Assembly: GCA_958354085.1 (NCBI GenBank)
Contig: CATWUX010000046.1
Location: 1-14,326 of the forward strand
Reading direction: 5' to 3'
Length of the DNA: 14,326 nucleotides
From: an uncultured Oscillospiraceae bacterium
Lineage (GTDB): Bacteria; Bacillota; Clostridia; Oscillospirales; Acutalibacteraceae
This document shows, piece by piece, positions 1-6,335 of this stretch. Every line of letters begins with the position of its first letter. The first letter of the stretch is position 1. The notes below the pieces were generated by a model that was not told the DNA's origin, searched no databases, and worked only from the letters and a program-made list of their open reading frames with translations. The translations under genes were made by a program, and so were the position numbers.

Positions 1-51
1 TATATCACTATGGATTTTTCTTTTATGTGTCCAACTTCATTTTACAATTAA

Positions 52-453
52 CCAATCTCAAAAAAAACGATCTACAAATTTTTTCCGGATAAAGAATCGC
101 TTGCCTTGGCTTTGTACGAAAACTATTATGCTGACGCGGCGGCGCAGGCACACAGGCTGATCAGCGGCCGCGAACGACCTGTTTATACAGATTTGTTGCA
201 TTTGTATTTCGATTCCAAAACCATGATCCGCAGTGAAATCTTTAATAAATATAAATTGAACGAGACGATATACGCCTATGCTGCGGGGCAGAATGACGCG
301 CTCTGGAAAATAATTTCCGCTTCTTTTCACGATGGATTGTCGGAAAAGGAGCGGAATACCCTGCGAGTCATCATTGACGGCTCCTTTGAAAAGCTTTGTG
401 CGGCACGGATAAGCCCGGATGCCGTTATAGAAAGGTTGGTAAATTTATTATGA
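52..453 (+). pseudogene. TetR-family regulator, 5'-truncated fragment
   Basis: The frame is open from base 52, just after a TAA at 49-51, and translates to about 133 residues. Its first residues (ISKKTIYKFFPDKESLA) are the recognition helix and following Y-x-F-x-K-E-x-L turn of TetR-type DNA-binding domains, so the first helices that should precede it are missing. No frame upstream (1-51) encodes them, so this looks like a rearrangement or decay rather than a simple frameshift. The remainder is helical and would be the ligand-binding/dimer domain. Initiation from the TTG at 106 would leave 115 residues without any DNA-binding helix. The 3' end overlaps the antiporter start as ATGA, so the original gene was probably translationally coupled to it and may have controlled it. 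An intact N-terminus left of the window, joined by some sequence error, cannot be excluded. Confidence 0.65.
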
Positions 454-1667
454 TCGTCGGTCTTTTGCGCCTTTTTGCGATTATTTGCGCCGCGTTTATT
501 TGCGGAAAGCTGGTTTCAAAGGTAAAATTGCCCGCCATCCTTGGCTGGCTGATCGCCGGAATTATTTTCGGCCCCTATCTGGCCGAAGTGGTGACGATGG
601 ACATCACCAACGCCTTGTGGTACAAGGTTTTCATCAAGTTCTTTGAGTGTTTTGTCGGCGTCATGATCGGCCGTGAAATCCTCTTCAAAAAAATTGCCTC
701 TTCGGGCAAGCAGATTATCGGCATTACATTTGTACAATCCATCGGGACGTTTTTATTTGTGTCCGCCGTTTTTGCCGTCGTATGTCTGCTATCGCATACC
801 CCGGTATATCTGGCCTTCATTTTCGGCGGCATCGCACTGGCAACCGCGCCCGCGCCCGCCCTGTCCATTGTCAATGAATACCAAACGAGCGGCCCTGTTA
901 CAAAAACGCTGATTCCTCTTGCGGCCATTGACGACGTGATCGGCGTTATCGTTTTCTTTACCGTCATCTCGGTTGTAAACGGTGTAAGCGGAAGTGCAGA
1001 CACCTCCGTTTTTGCGATTGTCGGTATGGTTTTGCTCCCGTTTGTCATCGGTATCCTGACGGGATGCTGCGCATCCTTCCTTATCAAACATGCCAAACAC
1101 AGCCGTCAGCGTTTTGTGCTTCTTCTGCTTTTTCTCTGCATATCCACGGTCTGCGGCCTGCTCATCGACCGGTATGTTTTTCATGCACTCAGCCTGAACT
1201 ATCTGTTGATCGGCATGGCGTTCAGCGCCACGGTTGCCAACATCCTGCCCGAACAGGATCTGGAGGACACCTTAAAGCTGTATAATCCGCTGCTGAGTCT
1301 GTCCTTGGTCATGGTCATTGTCAATCTCGGCATGCCGCTGGATTACCGCCTGATTGCGGGCGCCGGGCTTTTCACGGCAATTTATATCCTTTCAAGAGCG
1401 GGCGGAAAAATCGGCGGCGCTTATTTAGGCGGGAAATTGACGAAAGCGGCACCGACGGTGACCAAATATCTCGGATTCACATTGCTGCCTCATTCGGGTG
1501 TGTCCCTGATCTTTACGGGGATTGCCGTTTCCACCTTAACGGCAATTGACGCTTCGCTCGCCTCCATTGTATCCGGGACAATCGTGGCGGCCGCCATCAT
1601 CAATGAAGTCATAGCGGTAATTGTTGCCAAGTTTGCCTTCAAATGGGCGGGCGAAATCAAAGAATAA
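450..1667 (+). CDS. Cation/proton antiporter (CPA family, Na+/H+ exchanger domain)
   Basis: This encodes a 405-residue polytopic membrane protein with about 11-12 hydrophobic helices and no C-terminal TrkA-N/RCK domain, the usual length of single-domain Na+(K+)/H+ antiporters (PF00999 fold). Residues 24-42 (KVKLPAILGWLIAGIIFGP) are the typical first-helix signature. The TAPAPA stretch near 132-137 fits the unwound helix, and the Asp-Asp pair at 161-162 (AAIDDVIGV) matches the ion-binding pair of the CPA2 branch. It would exchange protons for Na+ or K+ across the membrane; the ion cannot be told from sequence. An upstream in-frame start at 396 exists, but the ATG at 450 is preferred because the protein then begins directly at the first helix and overlaps the preceding stop by 4 bp. 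The weak Shine-Dalgarno (GAAAGG, 430-435) lies rather far away, consistent with coupled translation. Confidence 0.9.
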   Translation: MIVGLLRLFAIICAAFICGKLVSKVKLPAILGWLIAGIIFGPYLAEVVTMDITNALWYKVFIKFFECFVGVMIGREILFKKIASSGKQIIGITFVQSIGTFLFVSAVFAVVCLLSHTPVYLAFIFGGIALATAPAPALSIVNEYQTSGPVTKTLIPLAAIDDVIGVIVFFTVISVVNGVSGSADTSVFAIVGMVLLPFVIGILTGCCASFLIKHAKHSRQRFVLLLLFLCISTVCGLLIDRYVFHALSLNYLLIGMAFSATVANILPEQDLEDTLKLYNPLLSLSLVMVIVNLGMPLDYRLIAGAGLFTAIYILSRAGGKIGGAYLGGKLTKAAPTVTKYLGFTLLPHSGVSLIFTGIAVSTLTAIDASLASIVSGTIVAAAIINEVIAVIVAKFAFKWAGEIKE

Positions 1668-1696
1668 CAAAAGAAACCGGAACCCTTATCTGCCGG

Positions 1697-1735
1697 AAAA
1701 AAGTCGAGACTTCTGTGTGAAGTCTCGACTTTTTT
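1697..1735. terminator. Bidirectional rho-independent terminator
   Basis: A perfect stem AAGTCGAGACTTC (1701-1713) / GAAGTCTCGACTT (1719-1731) encloses the loop TGTGT. Six A precede the GC part of the stem (1697-1702) and six T follow it (1730-1735), so it works in both directions. It lies between the convergent antiporter gene and the minus-strand operon. Confidence 0.93.
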
Positions 1736-1764
1736 ATCCGCGTATATCCGAAAAGCGGCCGCTT

Positions 1765-1980
1765 TCAATTTTTGTTTCGGCATTCCCGGTCTTTCTGCTC
1801 CTGCTTCAGCCGTTTTTTGGCGTCAGCAACCGATTCTCCGTCCCTGGTCAGATATTGCGCCACGAATTTATCCTCGATCTTTGTGTAGCCTCCGATCACG
1901 GCGTCCTGTATTTTCTGGAACCCGCCGGTTACGCCCTCTGCAATTTTCTCATTTGCTTTTACGAGCTTTGATTTTGCCAT
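1765..1980 (-). CDS. Small conserved-looking soluble protein, 71 aa
   Basis: This encodes a charged, probably helical 71-residue protein without membrane segment or signal peptide. It starts MAKSKLVKANEKIAEGV and has an internal near-repeat: FQKIQDAVIGGYTKIEDKFV contains two copies of a (Y/F)xKI(Q/E)D(A/K) unit. The C-terminus is Lys/Glu/Arg-rich. The start is well supported by AGGAG 8 bases upstream of the ATG. It is the last gene of the three-gene minus-strand operon, and its first 32 bp overlap the end of the preceding membrane-protein gene. Similar small proteins occur in clostridial genomes as hypothetical proteins, as far as I recall. I cannot give a function; being coupled to two membrane proteins, it could be a cytoplasmic partner of one of them. 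Confidence 0.8.
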   Translation of the reverse strand: MAKSKLVKANEKIAEGVTGGFQKIQDAVIGGYTKIEDKFVAQYLTRDGESVADAKKRLKQEQKDRECRNKN

Positions 1981-2629
1981 TTCGATTCTCCTTTTGTAAT
2001 ATCATATACATGCCTAAAGCGGCGGTCAGCAAACATACGCCTGCCCCGGTCAGTGCGTTCATCAGGCCGATATCCTGACTGGTCATGCCTTCAAAAGAGA
2101 CCAGCATGGAACGCTGCAAGGTCAGGAGCGAGGCCGCTGCATCGGCACAGCCAATGTTCCGTATGGCAATGAGCAAGGGCACGTTTTGTTTTCGGGCCCT
2201 TACGGCATTTACAATTGCCAACGTTATTTTATAAAATGTATAGGTTGCGATGGTAATCATTATAATTTCCGGATACGGAACTGCCACATCGTAAAGGAAG
2301 CTCAGATACACGGAAAACGCCAGGATTAGCGCCAAAAGCGTCAGCATGGCGCCAAGAAAGCGCAGCAGAAACCGCTCCGAAAACAACGATTGCTTCTTCC
2401 GGCTTCGGCGGTCGTATAAAACGGCGGAAAAACGCATGACACTCAGCAGGATATAGTAAGCGCCGAGCAGCAAAAGCCAAAGAGACTGCGACGCCAAACC
2501 GAGAATGCCGTGATACAGCGCATAGGCAAGATTCAGTCCAAAGCCCACGGAGGCAGACAGGATCACGCTGTCACGATGGCTTGTGCATATTCCGCTCACC
2601 GCCGCCTTTTCTTTTCGTTTCGGAACCAT
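1949..2629 (-). CDS. Multi-pass membrane protein of unknown function, 226 aa
   Basis: About five hydrophobic helices are visible (roughly residues 24-45, 47-68, 89-111, 118-141 and 186-212), with a basic loop after helix 2 (YDRRSRKKQ) and basic N- and C-termini. This fits an inner membrane protein with cytoplasmic basic segments. No catalytic or transporter motif is recognisable. The ATG at 2629 lies 6 bp after the stop of the upstream gene and has no clear Shine-Dalgarno, so translation is probably coupled; a GTG start around residue 11 is an alternative. Its last 32 bp overlap the start of the 71-residue gene. It is the middle gene of the operon that diverges from the TetR regulator at 3148. 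Confidence 0.8.
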   Translation of the reverse strand: MVPKRKEKAAVSGICTSHRDSVILSASVGFGLNLAYALYHGILGLASQSLWLLLLGAYYILLSVMRFSAVLYDRRSRKKQSLFSERFLLRFLGAMLTLLALILAFSVYLSFLYDVAVPYPEIIMITIATYTFYKITLAIVNAVRARKQNVPLLIAIRNIGCADAAASLLTLQRSMLVSFEGMTSQDIGLMNALTGAGVCLLTAALGMYMILQKENRNGKIKARKSK

Positions 2630-2635
2630 AGCGGG

Positions 2636-3004
2636 TCAGCGGATGCCCTTGATCAGCGGAATCAAGCAGAGCAGCACAACCACTCCGGCAAGACCGATTA
2701 CGATGCCCAGCACCATCTGATCCCAGACCATGGAGCAGCACATCCCAATGCCCAAAGCAAGCGCGCCGACAATGCCGGTCGCCGCGGTCAAAACGGCTTT
2801 CCCGGACAGCTTCACCGGCTGCTTATGTTCCATCTTCCTCCAGATGATAACCGTAATGACGCCGAAAACAAGCCCGGCGCAACCGAGGATAATTCCAGGC
2901 CGGAAGGCGTTCCATTCAGGCAAAAGCGCCATACACATTCCCAGCGCAAACAGTATGCCGCTGACGGTTCCCAAAATCATGGCAACAAAACTGCTTTTTT
3001 TCAT
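2636..3004 (-). CDS. Four-helix small membrane protein, 122 aa
   Basis: Four hydrophobic helices are visible (about residues 5-26, 35-55, 70-90 and 96-117) with a short basic loop, WRKMEHKQP, in the middle, so the layout is two helical hairpins. The Gly/Ala-rich helices with small-residue faces suggest tight helix packing. No family motif is recognised. GGAGG at 3013-3017 lies 8 bases before the ATG. It is the promoter-proximal gene of the three-gene operon and faces the TetR regulator across a 143-bp control region, so it is probably under that regulator's control. Small multidrug-resistance-like or stress membrane proteins are often placed this way, but nothing in the sequence proves such a role. 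Confidence 0.8.
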   Translation of the reverse strand: MKKSSFVAMILGTVSGILFALGMCMALLPEWNAFRPGIILGCAGLVFGVITVIIWRKMEHKQPVKLSGKAVLTAATGIVGALALGIGMCCSMVWDQMVLGIVIGLAGVVVLLCLIPLIKGIR

Positions 3005-3027
3005 AAAAATAACCTCCAGTCTTTATT

Positions 3028-3042
3028 ATACGAAAATCGTAT
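3028..3042. promoter_or_regulatory. 15-bp palindrome, candidate TetR operator
   Basis: ATACGA-AAA-TCGTAT is a perfect inverted repeat with a 3-base centre. It overlaps the TATAAT (3025-3030, minus strand) closest to the membrane-protein operon and lies in its leader or promoter. Size and position fit a TetR-dimer operator. Binding by the product at 3148 is inferred from position only. Confidence 0.5.
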
Positions 3043-3053
3043 TAAAGCAACAC

Positions 3054-3082
3054 TTGTTTGCTTATTCCATATATAGTATACT
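3054..3082 (+). promoter_or_regulatory. Promoter of the TetR regulator
   Basis: TTGTTT (3054-3059) and TATACT (3077-3082) are separated by 17 bp, a good vegetative sigma-factor match. Transcription would begin near 3089 and read through the right inverted-repeat arm into the regulator gene. Confidence 0.6.
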
Positions 3083-3104
3083 GGATACGGGAAAAGAAAA
3101 ACAA
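3075..3104 (-). promoter_or_regulatory. Divergent promoter of the membrane-protein operon
   Basis: On the minus strand TTGTTT (3099-3104) and TATACT (3075-3080) are 18 bp apart. The octamer AGTATACT (3075-3082) is palindromic and serves as -10 for both directions. A second minus-strand -10, TATAAT at 3025-3030, is a rival but would leave a leader of only about 14 bases. Confidence 0.45.
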
Positions 3105-3147
3105 TCATCAATACGGAAACAAGTGTTGGAATAATGAGGTTTTCTTT

Positions 3148-3693
3148 ATGAATACGAAGAATAATAAACGAAAAAAGGAATCCAGAGCGAAGATAGAAGC
3201 CGTTTTTGTGGAGCTTTTGCAGATAAAAGAGTTAAGCCGGATCACGGTCTCGGACATTTGCAAGCAGGCCGGACTGAACCGTTCCACCTTTTATGCAAAC
3301 TACGCGGATGTTTACGAACTGGCGGATGTCGTACGGGAAACGCTGGAGCGGAATTTGGACGAGCTGTATCGGGAGGAAATAACAAACAGTTTCAACAGCA
3401 ACGATTTTCTGAAGCTGTTCCGGCATATAGCCGAAAACCCGCTTTTCTATAAAACCTATTTTAAACTGGGTTATGACAACCAATATCGAATTGTCCACTA
3501 CGACACACGCCTGGCGGCGGAGCATTTCGGTGATCGGTTCATCCCTTATCACATGGAATTTTTCAAAAGCGGTATTACCTCGATCATCAAGATGTGGCTC
3601 AACCATGACTGCCGGGAGACGCCGGAGGAAATGAACGAAATCATTACCAGCGAATACAAAGGCCGGGCCGAATATTTCGATAAAAAAGCCTAA
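3148..3693 (+). CDS. TetR/AcrR-family transcriptional regulator
   Basis: This encodes a 181-residue regulator. The N-terminal DNA-binding domain includes residues 12-66, with the helix-turn-helix around 33-52 (TVSDICKQAGLNRSTFYANY). A basic tail (KNNKRKKESR) precedes it. The C-terminal part, with NPLFYKTYFK and later helices, resembles the TetR_C_8/DhaS-like ligand or partner domain. It would act as a dimeric cytoplasmic repressor. The ORF can be extended to 3058, but the ATG at 3148 is chosen because TGAGG lies 8 bases before it and the predicted promoter lies inside the longer version. It is divergent from the three-gene membrane operon, so autoregulation plus control of that operon is the likely role. 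Right after the stop lies a small hairpin (CGGAAC-GGC-GTTCCG, 3698-3712). Confidence 0.88.
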   Translation: MNTKNNKRKKESRAKIEAVFVELLQIKELSRITVSDICKQAGLNRSTFYANYADVYELADVVRETLERNLDELYREEITNSFNSNDFLKLFRHIAENPLFYKTYFKLGYDNQYRIVHYDTRLAAEHFGDRFIPYHMEFFKSGITSIIKMWLNHDCRETPEEMNEIITSEYKGRAEYFDKKA

Positions 3694-3754
3694 CTGCCGG
3701 AACGGCGTTCCGTTGGTTGGCGTATGGCGCTATCCGGGAAAAGCGAAACACAAA

Positions 3755-3788
3755 CAAGCGGCCGGCAGTGTGAACTGCCGGCCGCTTG
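3755..3788. terminator. Terminator hairpin between convergent genes
   Basis: CAAGCGGCCGGCAGT (3755-3769) pairs perfectly with ACTGCCGGCCGCTTG (3774-3788) around the loop GTGA. On the minus strand the stem is followed by TTTGTGTTTCG, a moderate U tract; on the plus strand TTATTTTT follows after a few bases. It ends the glycosyltransferase transcript 5 bp after its stop and probably also the TetR transcript. Confidence 0.8.
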
Positions 3789-3792
3789 CCGC

Positions 3793-4758
3793 TTATTTTT
3801 CGTCTTTTCCGTCCTCGTGCAGGAAATTTTCAATCAAAAAACGGGGACGGGCTTTGGCTTCCAGATAAACCTTGCCGATATATTCGCCGATAATACCGGT
3901 CGCCAGCAGCTGCAAGCCACCGATCGCCCAAACGGATACGGCGAGGCTTGTCCAGCCCGGCACCGTATTGCCGGTCAGATGCCGGATCAGGAAATACAGC
4001 AGCATCAGCAGGCTGATGCTGAACGTGATCAGCCCCAGCGTGGTAATCAGGCGGATGGGCTTGATGCTCAGCGAAGTGATCCCCTCAAAGGCAAACGCCA
4101 GCATCTTTTTCAGCGGATATTTGCTCTCGCCCGCAAAGCGCTCGTGGCGCTCATAAAAGACCGTATCGGTGCGATAGCCGATCATCGGCACGATGCCGCG
4201 CAAAAAGAGGTTGACCTCTTTAAATTCCGCCAGCCCATCCAGCGCCCGGCGGCTCATCAGGCGATAGTCGGCGTGGTTGAATACCACGTCCGCGCCCAGA
4301 AATTTCATCAGGCGGTAAAATCCCTCGGCCGTCACGCGCTTAAAAAACGTATCGGTCTTGCGCTTGCTGCGCACGCCGTACACGATGTCGCAGCCGTCCA
4401 GATATTTATCCACCATCTCATCTATGGCGTTGATGTCGTCCTGCAGATCCGCGTCCATCGAAATCACCATATCCGCGTGTTCCCGCACGGTCATCAGGCC
4501 GGCGAGCAGCGCGTTCTGATGGCCGCGGTTGCGGCTGAGGTTGATGCCGCTGAACAGCGGGTTTTCCGCGTGCAGGGACTGGATGATTTCCCATGTGCGG
4601 TCTTTGGAGCCGTCGTTGACCAACACCACGCGGCTGCGCGGACTGATTTTGCCGCTTTCCATCAAAGCGTTCATTTTCACCAGAAGGCGCGCGGCCGTTT
4701 CCGGCAGCACTTCCTCTTCTTTATAGCACGGAATTACCAAATACAGCGTATTTTTCAA
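3793..4758 (-). CDS. Polyprenyl-phosphate glycosyltransferase, GtrB/CsbB type (GT2)
   Basis: This encodes a 321-residue membrane-bound family 2 glycosyltransferase. The GT-A domain fills about residues 1-220: IPCYKEEEVL at 9-18, VNDGSKDRT at 47-55 for nucleotide binding, and DADLQDD at 102-108 carrying the metal-binding DxD. RFAGESKYP at 207-215 is the conserved segment before the membrane part. Two helices follow (about 237-259 and 270-292). Members transfer a hexose or similar sugar from a nucleotide to undecaprenyl phosphate for decorating wall or surface polymers. The chosen start is a TTG at 4758 with AGGTG 7 bases upstream: it gives the family's usual length, starts right at the first beta strand, and lies downstream of a good promoter. 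The upstream extension to 4869 is Cys-rich and unlike the family. It is a single-gene unit; neighbours do not reveal the sugar. Confidence 0.9.
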   Translation of the reverse strand: MKNTLYLVIPCYKEEEVLPETAARLLVKMNALMESGKISPRSRVVLVNDGSKDRTWEIIQSLHAENPLFSGINLSRNRGHQNALLAGLMTVREHADMVISMDADLQDDINAIDEMVDKYLDGCDIVYGVRSKRKTDTFFKRVTAEGFYRLMKFLGADVVFNHADYRLMSRRALDGLAEFKEVNLFLRGIVPMIGYRTDTVFYERHERFAGESKYPLKKMLAFAFEGITSLSIKPIRLITTLGLITFSISLLMLLYFLIRHLTGNTVPGWTSLAVSVWAIGGLQLLATGIIGEYIGKVYLEAKARPRFLIENFLHEDGKDEK

Positions 4759-4784
4759 TACTGAACACCTACACTTTCGGGAAC

Positions 4785-4813
4785 AGTATACCAGACAAGT
4801 GGAAAAATGGCAA
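4785..4813 (-). promoter_or_regulatory. Promoter of the glycosyltransferase gene
   Basis: On the minus strand TTGCCA (4808-4813) and TATACT (4785-4790) are exactly 17 bp apart. Transcription would start about 20 bp before the TTG start codon, which argues against the longer reading frame. The heptamer CCAGACA occurs twice here (4791-4797, 4820-4826). Confidence 0.7.
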
Positions 4814-4889
4814 TAGAAACCAGACATTTTCCATGCGGAAAAGGACATACTAGTCAGGCAATAAGGCAAAATTGACGGGAGGACAGGGT

Positions 4890-5429
4890 ATGGAATTCAA
4901 AGGAAGCCGGACGGAAGCCAATCTGATGGCGGCGTTTGCCGGCGAAAGCCAAGCGCGCAACAAATATACGTTTTACGCCGCGCAAGCCATCAAGGACGGC
5001 TATGTGCAGATCGGGGAAATCTTCACCGAAACCGCCAACAACGAAAAGGCGCACGCCGAGCAATGGTTTAAACGCCTGCACGGCGGCACGATTCCGGGAA
5101 CGGCGGCCAATTTGGCGGACGCGGCGGGCGGCGAGCATTTTGAATGGGCGCAGATGTACGCCGATTTCGCCCGCACGGCCCGCGAAGAAGGGTTTACCGA
5201 CATCGCCGCCGCTTTCGAGCTGGTGGGAAACATCGAAAAATTCCACGAAGAGCGGTATAACCGGCTGGCGGAGGATCTCAACAACGGCAGTATGTTCAAA
5301 CGCACACCGCAAACCGTGTGGATCTGCCTGAACTGCGGGCATCTGCACACCGGCTCCACGCCGCCCGCGTCTTGCCCGGTGTGTCAATATCCCCAAGCCT
5401 ATTTTCAGATGCATGTAACCGATTATTGA
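4890..5429 (+). CDS. rbr: Rubrerythrin
   Basis: This encodes a 179-residue rubrerythrin, the peroxide-reducing di-iron protein that protects anaerobes from hydrogen peroxide using electrons from NADH via rubredoxin-type partners. The ferritin-like four-helix domain spans about 1-135 with iron ligands recognisable at E19 (GESQA), E52 and H55 (NEKAH), and E116 with H119 (IEKFHEERY). A rubredoxin domain follows with C146/C149 and C162/C165 as two CxxC knuckles. The ATG at 4890 is chosen over a TTG at 4872 because GGAGG (4878-4882) lies 7 bases before it and the family begins near here. A weak promoter (CAGACA 4821-4826, CATACT 4846-4851, 19 bp apart) is possible. No PerR-like box is seen. It is probably cotranscribed with the 68-residue gene that follows 51 bp downstream. 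Confidence 0.95.
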   Translation: MEFKGSRTEANLMAAFAGESQARNKYTFYAAQAIKDGYVQIGEIFTETANNEKAHAEQWFKRLHGGTIPGTAANLADAAGGEHFEWAQMYADFARTAREEGFTDIAAAFELVGNIEKFHEERYNRLAEDLNNGSMFKRTPQTVWICLNCGHLHTGSTPPASCPVCQYPQAYFQMHVTDY

Positions 5430-5480
5430 GTGCAGCCGTATCCGCGGATCCCATCGCTGCTGATTCAAGGAGGAGAAGTT

Positions 5481-5687
5481 ATGTCTGAACAACCCCGCAC
5501 CCCGCACCATGTATTTCCGCAGGGTGAAAGCGCCGTGCGCCCCGACCTGACGAGCAAACAGGCCCAAAAGGCCGGCAGGGCCATGCAAAAACAAGGGCGC
5601 GGCAAAATCCCGTCGGATGTACTCGGCAGCTATACCGGTACTCCGGACAACGGCGAGATTCCCGAACAGGATCCCGACGATTTATAG
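5481..5687 (+). CDS. Small hydrophilic protein, 68 aa
   Basis: This encodes a 68-residue soluble, Pro/Gly/Asp-rich protein without Cys, membrane helix or signal. A basic centre (KAGRAMQKQGRGKIP) is followed by an acidic C-terminus with GSYTGTPDNGE and DPDDL. AAGGAGG at 5467-5473, 7 bases before the ATG, gives a very strong ribosome binding site. Being 51 bp behind rubrerythrin with no promoter or terminator between, it is probably in the same transcript. The function is unknown. Low complexity and polarity suggest a largely unfolded protein. Confidence 0.75.
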   Translation: MSEQPRTPHHVFPQGESAVRPDLTSKQAQKAGRAMQKQGRGKIPSDVLGSYTGTPDNGEIPEQDPDDL

Positions 5688-5700
5688 CCGGTATACAGAG

Positions 5701-5739
5701 GCGGGCGGCACACGCTTAAAAACAGCGTGTGCCGCCCGC
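5701..5739. terminator. Long GC-rich hairpin after the rubrerythrin unit
   Basis: GCGGGCGGCACACGCT (5701-5716) pairs perfectly with AGCGTGTGCCGCCCGC (5724-5739), loop TAAAAAC. There is no U tract on either strand, so it may be a U-less terminator or a transcript-end stabiliser. It begins 14 bp after the 68-residue gene and could also serve the small minus-strand genes. Confidence 0.6.
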
Positions 5740-5783
5740 GTCTTGAAGCAAGGGGGGCAAGCAAAAAAAGGAGGAAAGAATGT

Positions 5784-5903
5784 TTAACGGCAGCGAAAGT
5801 CTTCCTTCAGCGGTGTATACGCCGTATGTCTGCGCCGCCGGAGCAGCCATGCGGAAAACGCCAACGCAGCGGTCAGCAGCGGGAAAAGCCAATGACGGGA
5901 CAT
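5784..5903 (-). CDS. Candidate 39-aa single-helix membrane peptide
   Basis: On the minus strand an ATG at 5903 lies 8 bases after GGAGG and opens a 39-codon frame. The product has one hydrophobic helix (about residues 5-21, LFPLLTAALAFSAWLL) followed directly by four Arg, which would place the C-terminus in the cytoplasm. It follows the 57-residue gene on the same strand after 79 bp; in between is a hairpin CACCGG-CGAA-CCGGTG (5930-5945). Against it: a plus-strand frame (5780-5986, 68 codons) with its own good GGAGG overlaps it completely, and both are short. The membrane-peptide reading is preferred because its composition is protein-like and it sits in line with another tiny membrane gene. 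Confidence 0.45.
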   Translation of the reverse strand: MSRHWLFPLLTAALAFSAWLLRRRRHTAYTPLKEDFRCR

Positions 5904-5982
5904 CCATCACACCTCCGATGTACCGTTTCCACCGGCGAACCGGTGTCAGTGAAAAATTCTTACGCAATATTTCAGAGTCGGT

Positions 5983-6156
5983 TTAGACCGATTTGTACAT
6001 AGCCACGCCGAAAACGATCAACAGAGCCACACCGATCACGCCCATGGAAAGCAGGGGCGACGCGGCGGCTTTTGAAAACGCCTCCGCCGAGGCTGTCATG
6101 CACAGGCCGGCCAGCATTGCCGGGATAAGTACGCATTTTTTCCATTTGCGAGTCAT
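5983..6156 (-). CDS. Small secreted or membrane protein, 57 aa
   Basis: This encodes a 57-residue protein with a basic N-terminus (MTRKWKK), a hydrophobic segment ending in MTASAEA that resembles a signal peptide with a possible cleavage after ASA, a short Ala-rich region, and a second hydrophobic helix (about 35-54, SMGVIGVALLIVFGVAMYK). There is no lipobox and no LPxTG or NPxTx sorting motif. The ATG at 6156 has AAAGGA about 10 bases upstream; the frame can be extended to 6210, but that would include the predicted promoter. The function is unknown. Confidence 0.6.
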   Translation of the reverse strand: MTRKWKKCVLIPAMLAGLCMTASAEAFSKAAASPLLSMGVIGVALLIVFGVAMYKSV

Positions 6157-6180
6157 ATTGCTCACGTCCTTTCTGCCTTT

Positions 6181-6209
6181 AGTATAGCAGGCTTGTCCGC
6201 CGAAAACCA
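6181..6209 (-). promoter_or_regulatory. Weak promoter of the 57-aa gene
   Basis: On the minus strand TATACT (6181-6186) is a good -10, with TGGTTT (6204-6209) a poor -35 17 bp upstream. The poor -35 would fit an activator bound at the direct repeats at 6220-6236. Confidence 0.4.
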
Positions 6210-6219
6210 CTGCAAAGCG

Positions 6220-6236
6220 GTTACAAAATGATTACA
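6220..6236 (+). promoter_or_regulatory. Direct-repeat pair, 11-bp period (left)
   Basis: GTTACA (6220-6225) and ATTACA (6231-6236) are separated by 5 bp, with a further GTTACA at 6261-6266. An 11-bp repeat period of T-x-ACA boxes is the usual site form of OmpR/PhoB-type response regulators. The pair lies just upstream of the 57-residue gene's promoter. The assignment is inference. Confidence 0.35.
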
Positions 6237-6309
6237 CTTTTGCAACGATTGCGCAAAATAGTTACAGCCTTGTTGTGCTTTGCAAGAAATTCGCGGCAGT
6301 TTTGGCCTT

Positions 6310-6326
6310 TTCACAAAAACGTCACA
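6310..6326 (+). promoter_or_regulatory. Direct-repeat pair, 11-bp period (right)
   Basis: TTCACA (6310-6315), AAAAC, GTCACA (6321-6326) has the same 5-bp spacing as the left pair and ends 9 bp before the -35 of the desulfurase promoter, a fitting place for an activator. Confidence 0.4.
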
Positions 6327-6335
6327 AACAAAAGG

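Larger units (their letters stand above)
3048..3128. repeat. 12-bp inverted repeat flanking the divergent promoters
   Basis: CAACACTTGTTT at 3048-3059 returns as AAACAAGTGTTG at 3117-3128. The left arm contains the -35 of the regulator's promoter and the right arm lies just upstream of the regulator's ribosome binding site. Two identical arms this far apart could be two binding sites for one protein, possibly joined by a DNA loop, or separate monomer sites. Confidence 0.55.

Noticed and set aside
3724..4764. Plus-strand frame of 346 codons opposite the glycosyltransferase
   Set aside because: Composition is Gln/His/Ala-rich as expected for an antisense shadow, and the minus-strand frame has NDGS and DADLQDD motifs.
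4854..5594. Minus-strand frame of 246 codons opposite rubrerythrin
   Set aside because: It is the antisense shadow of rubrerythrin, whose iron ligands and CxxC pairs are unmistakable.
5780..5986. Plus-strand 68-codon frame with a good GGAGG site as a gene
   Set aside because: Its composition shows no structural pattern and it extends to the very end of the minus-strand 57-residue gene. The minus-strand reading is better supported, though not proven.
6099..6120. Lipobox in the 57-residue protein (LAGLC)
   Set aside because: The residue before Cys is Leu rather than Gly, Ala or Ser, so lipoprotein processing is unlikely.
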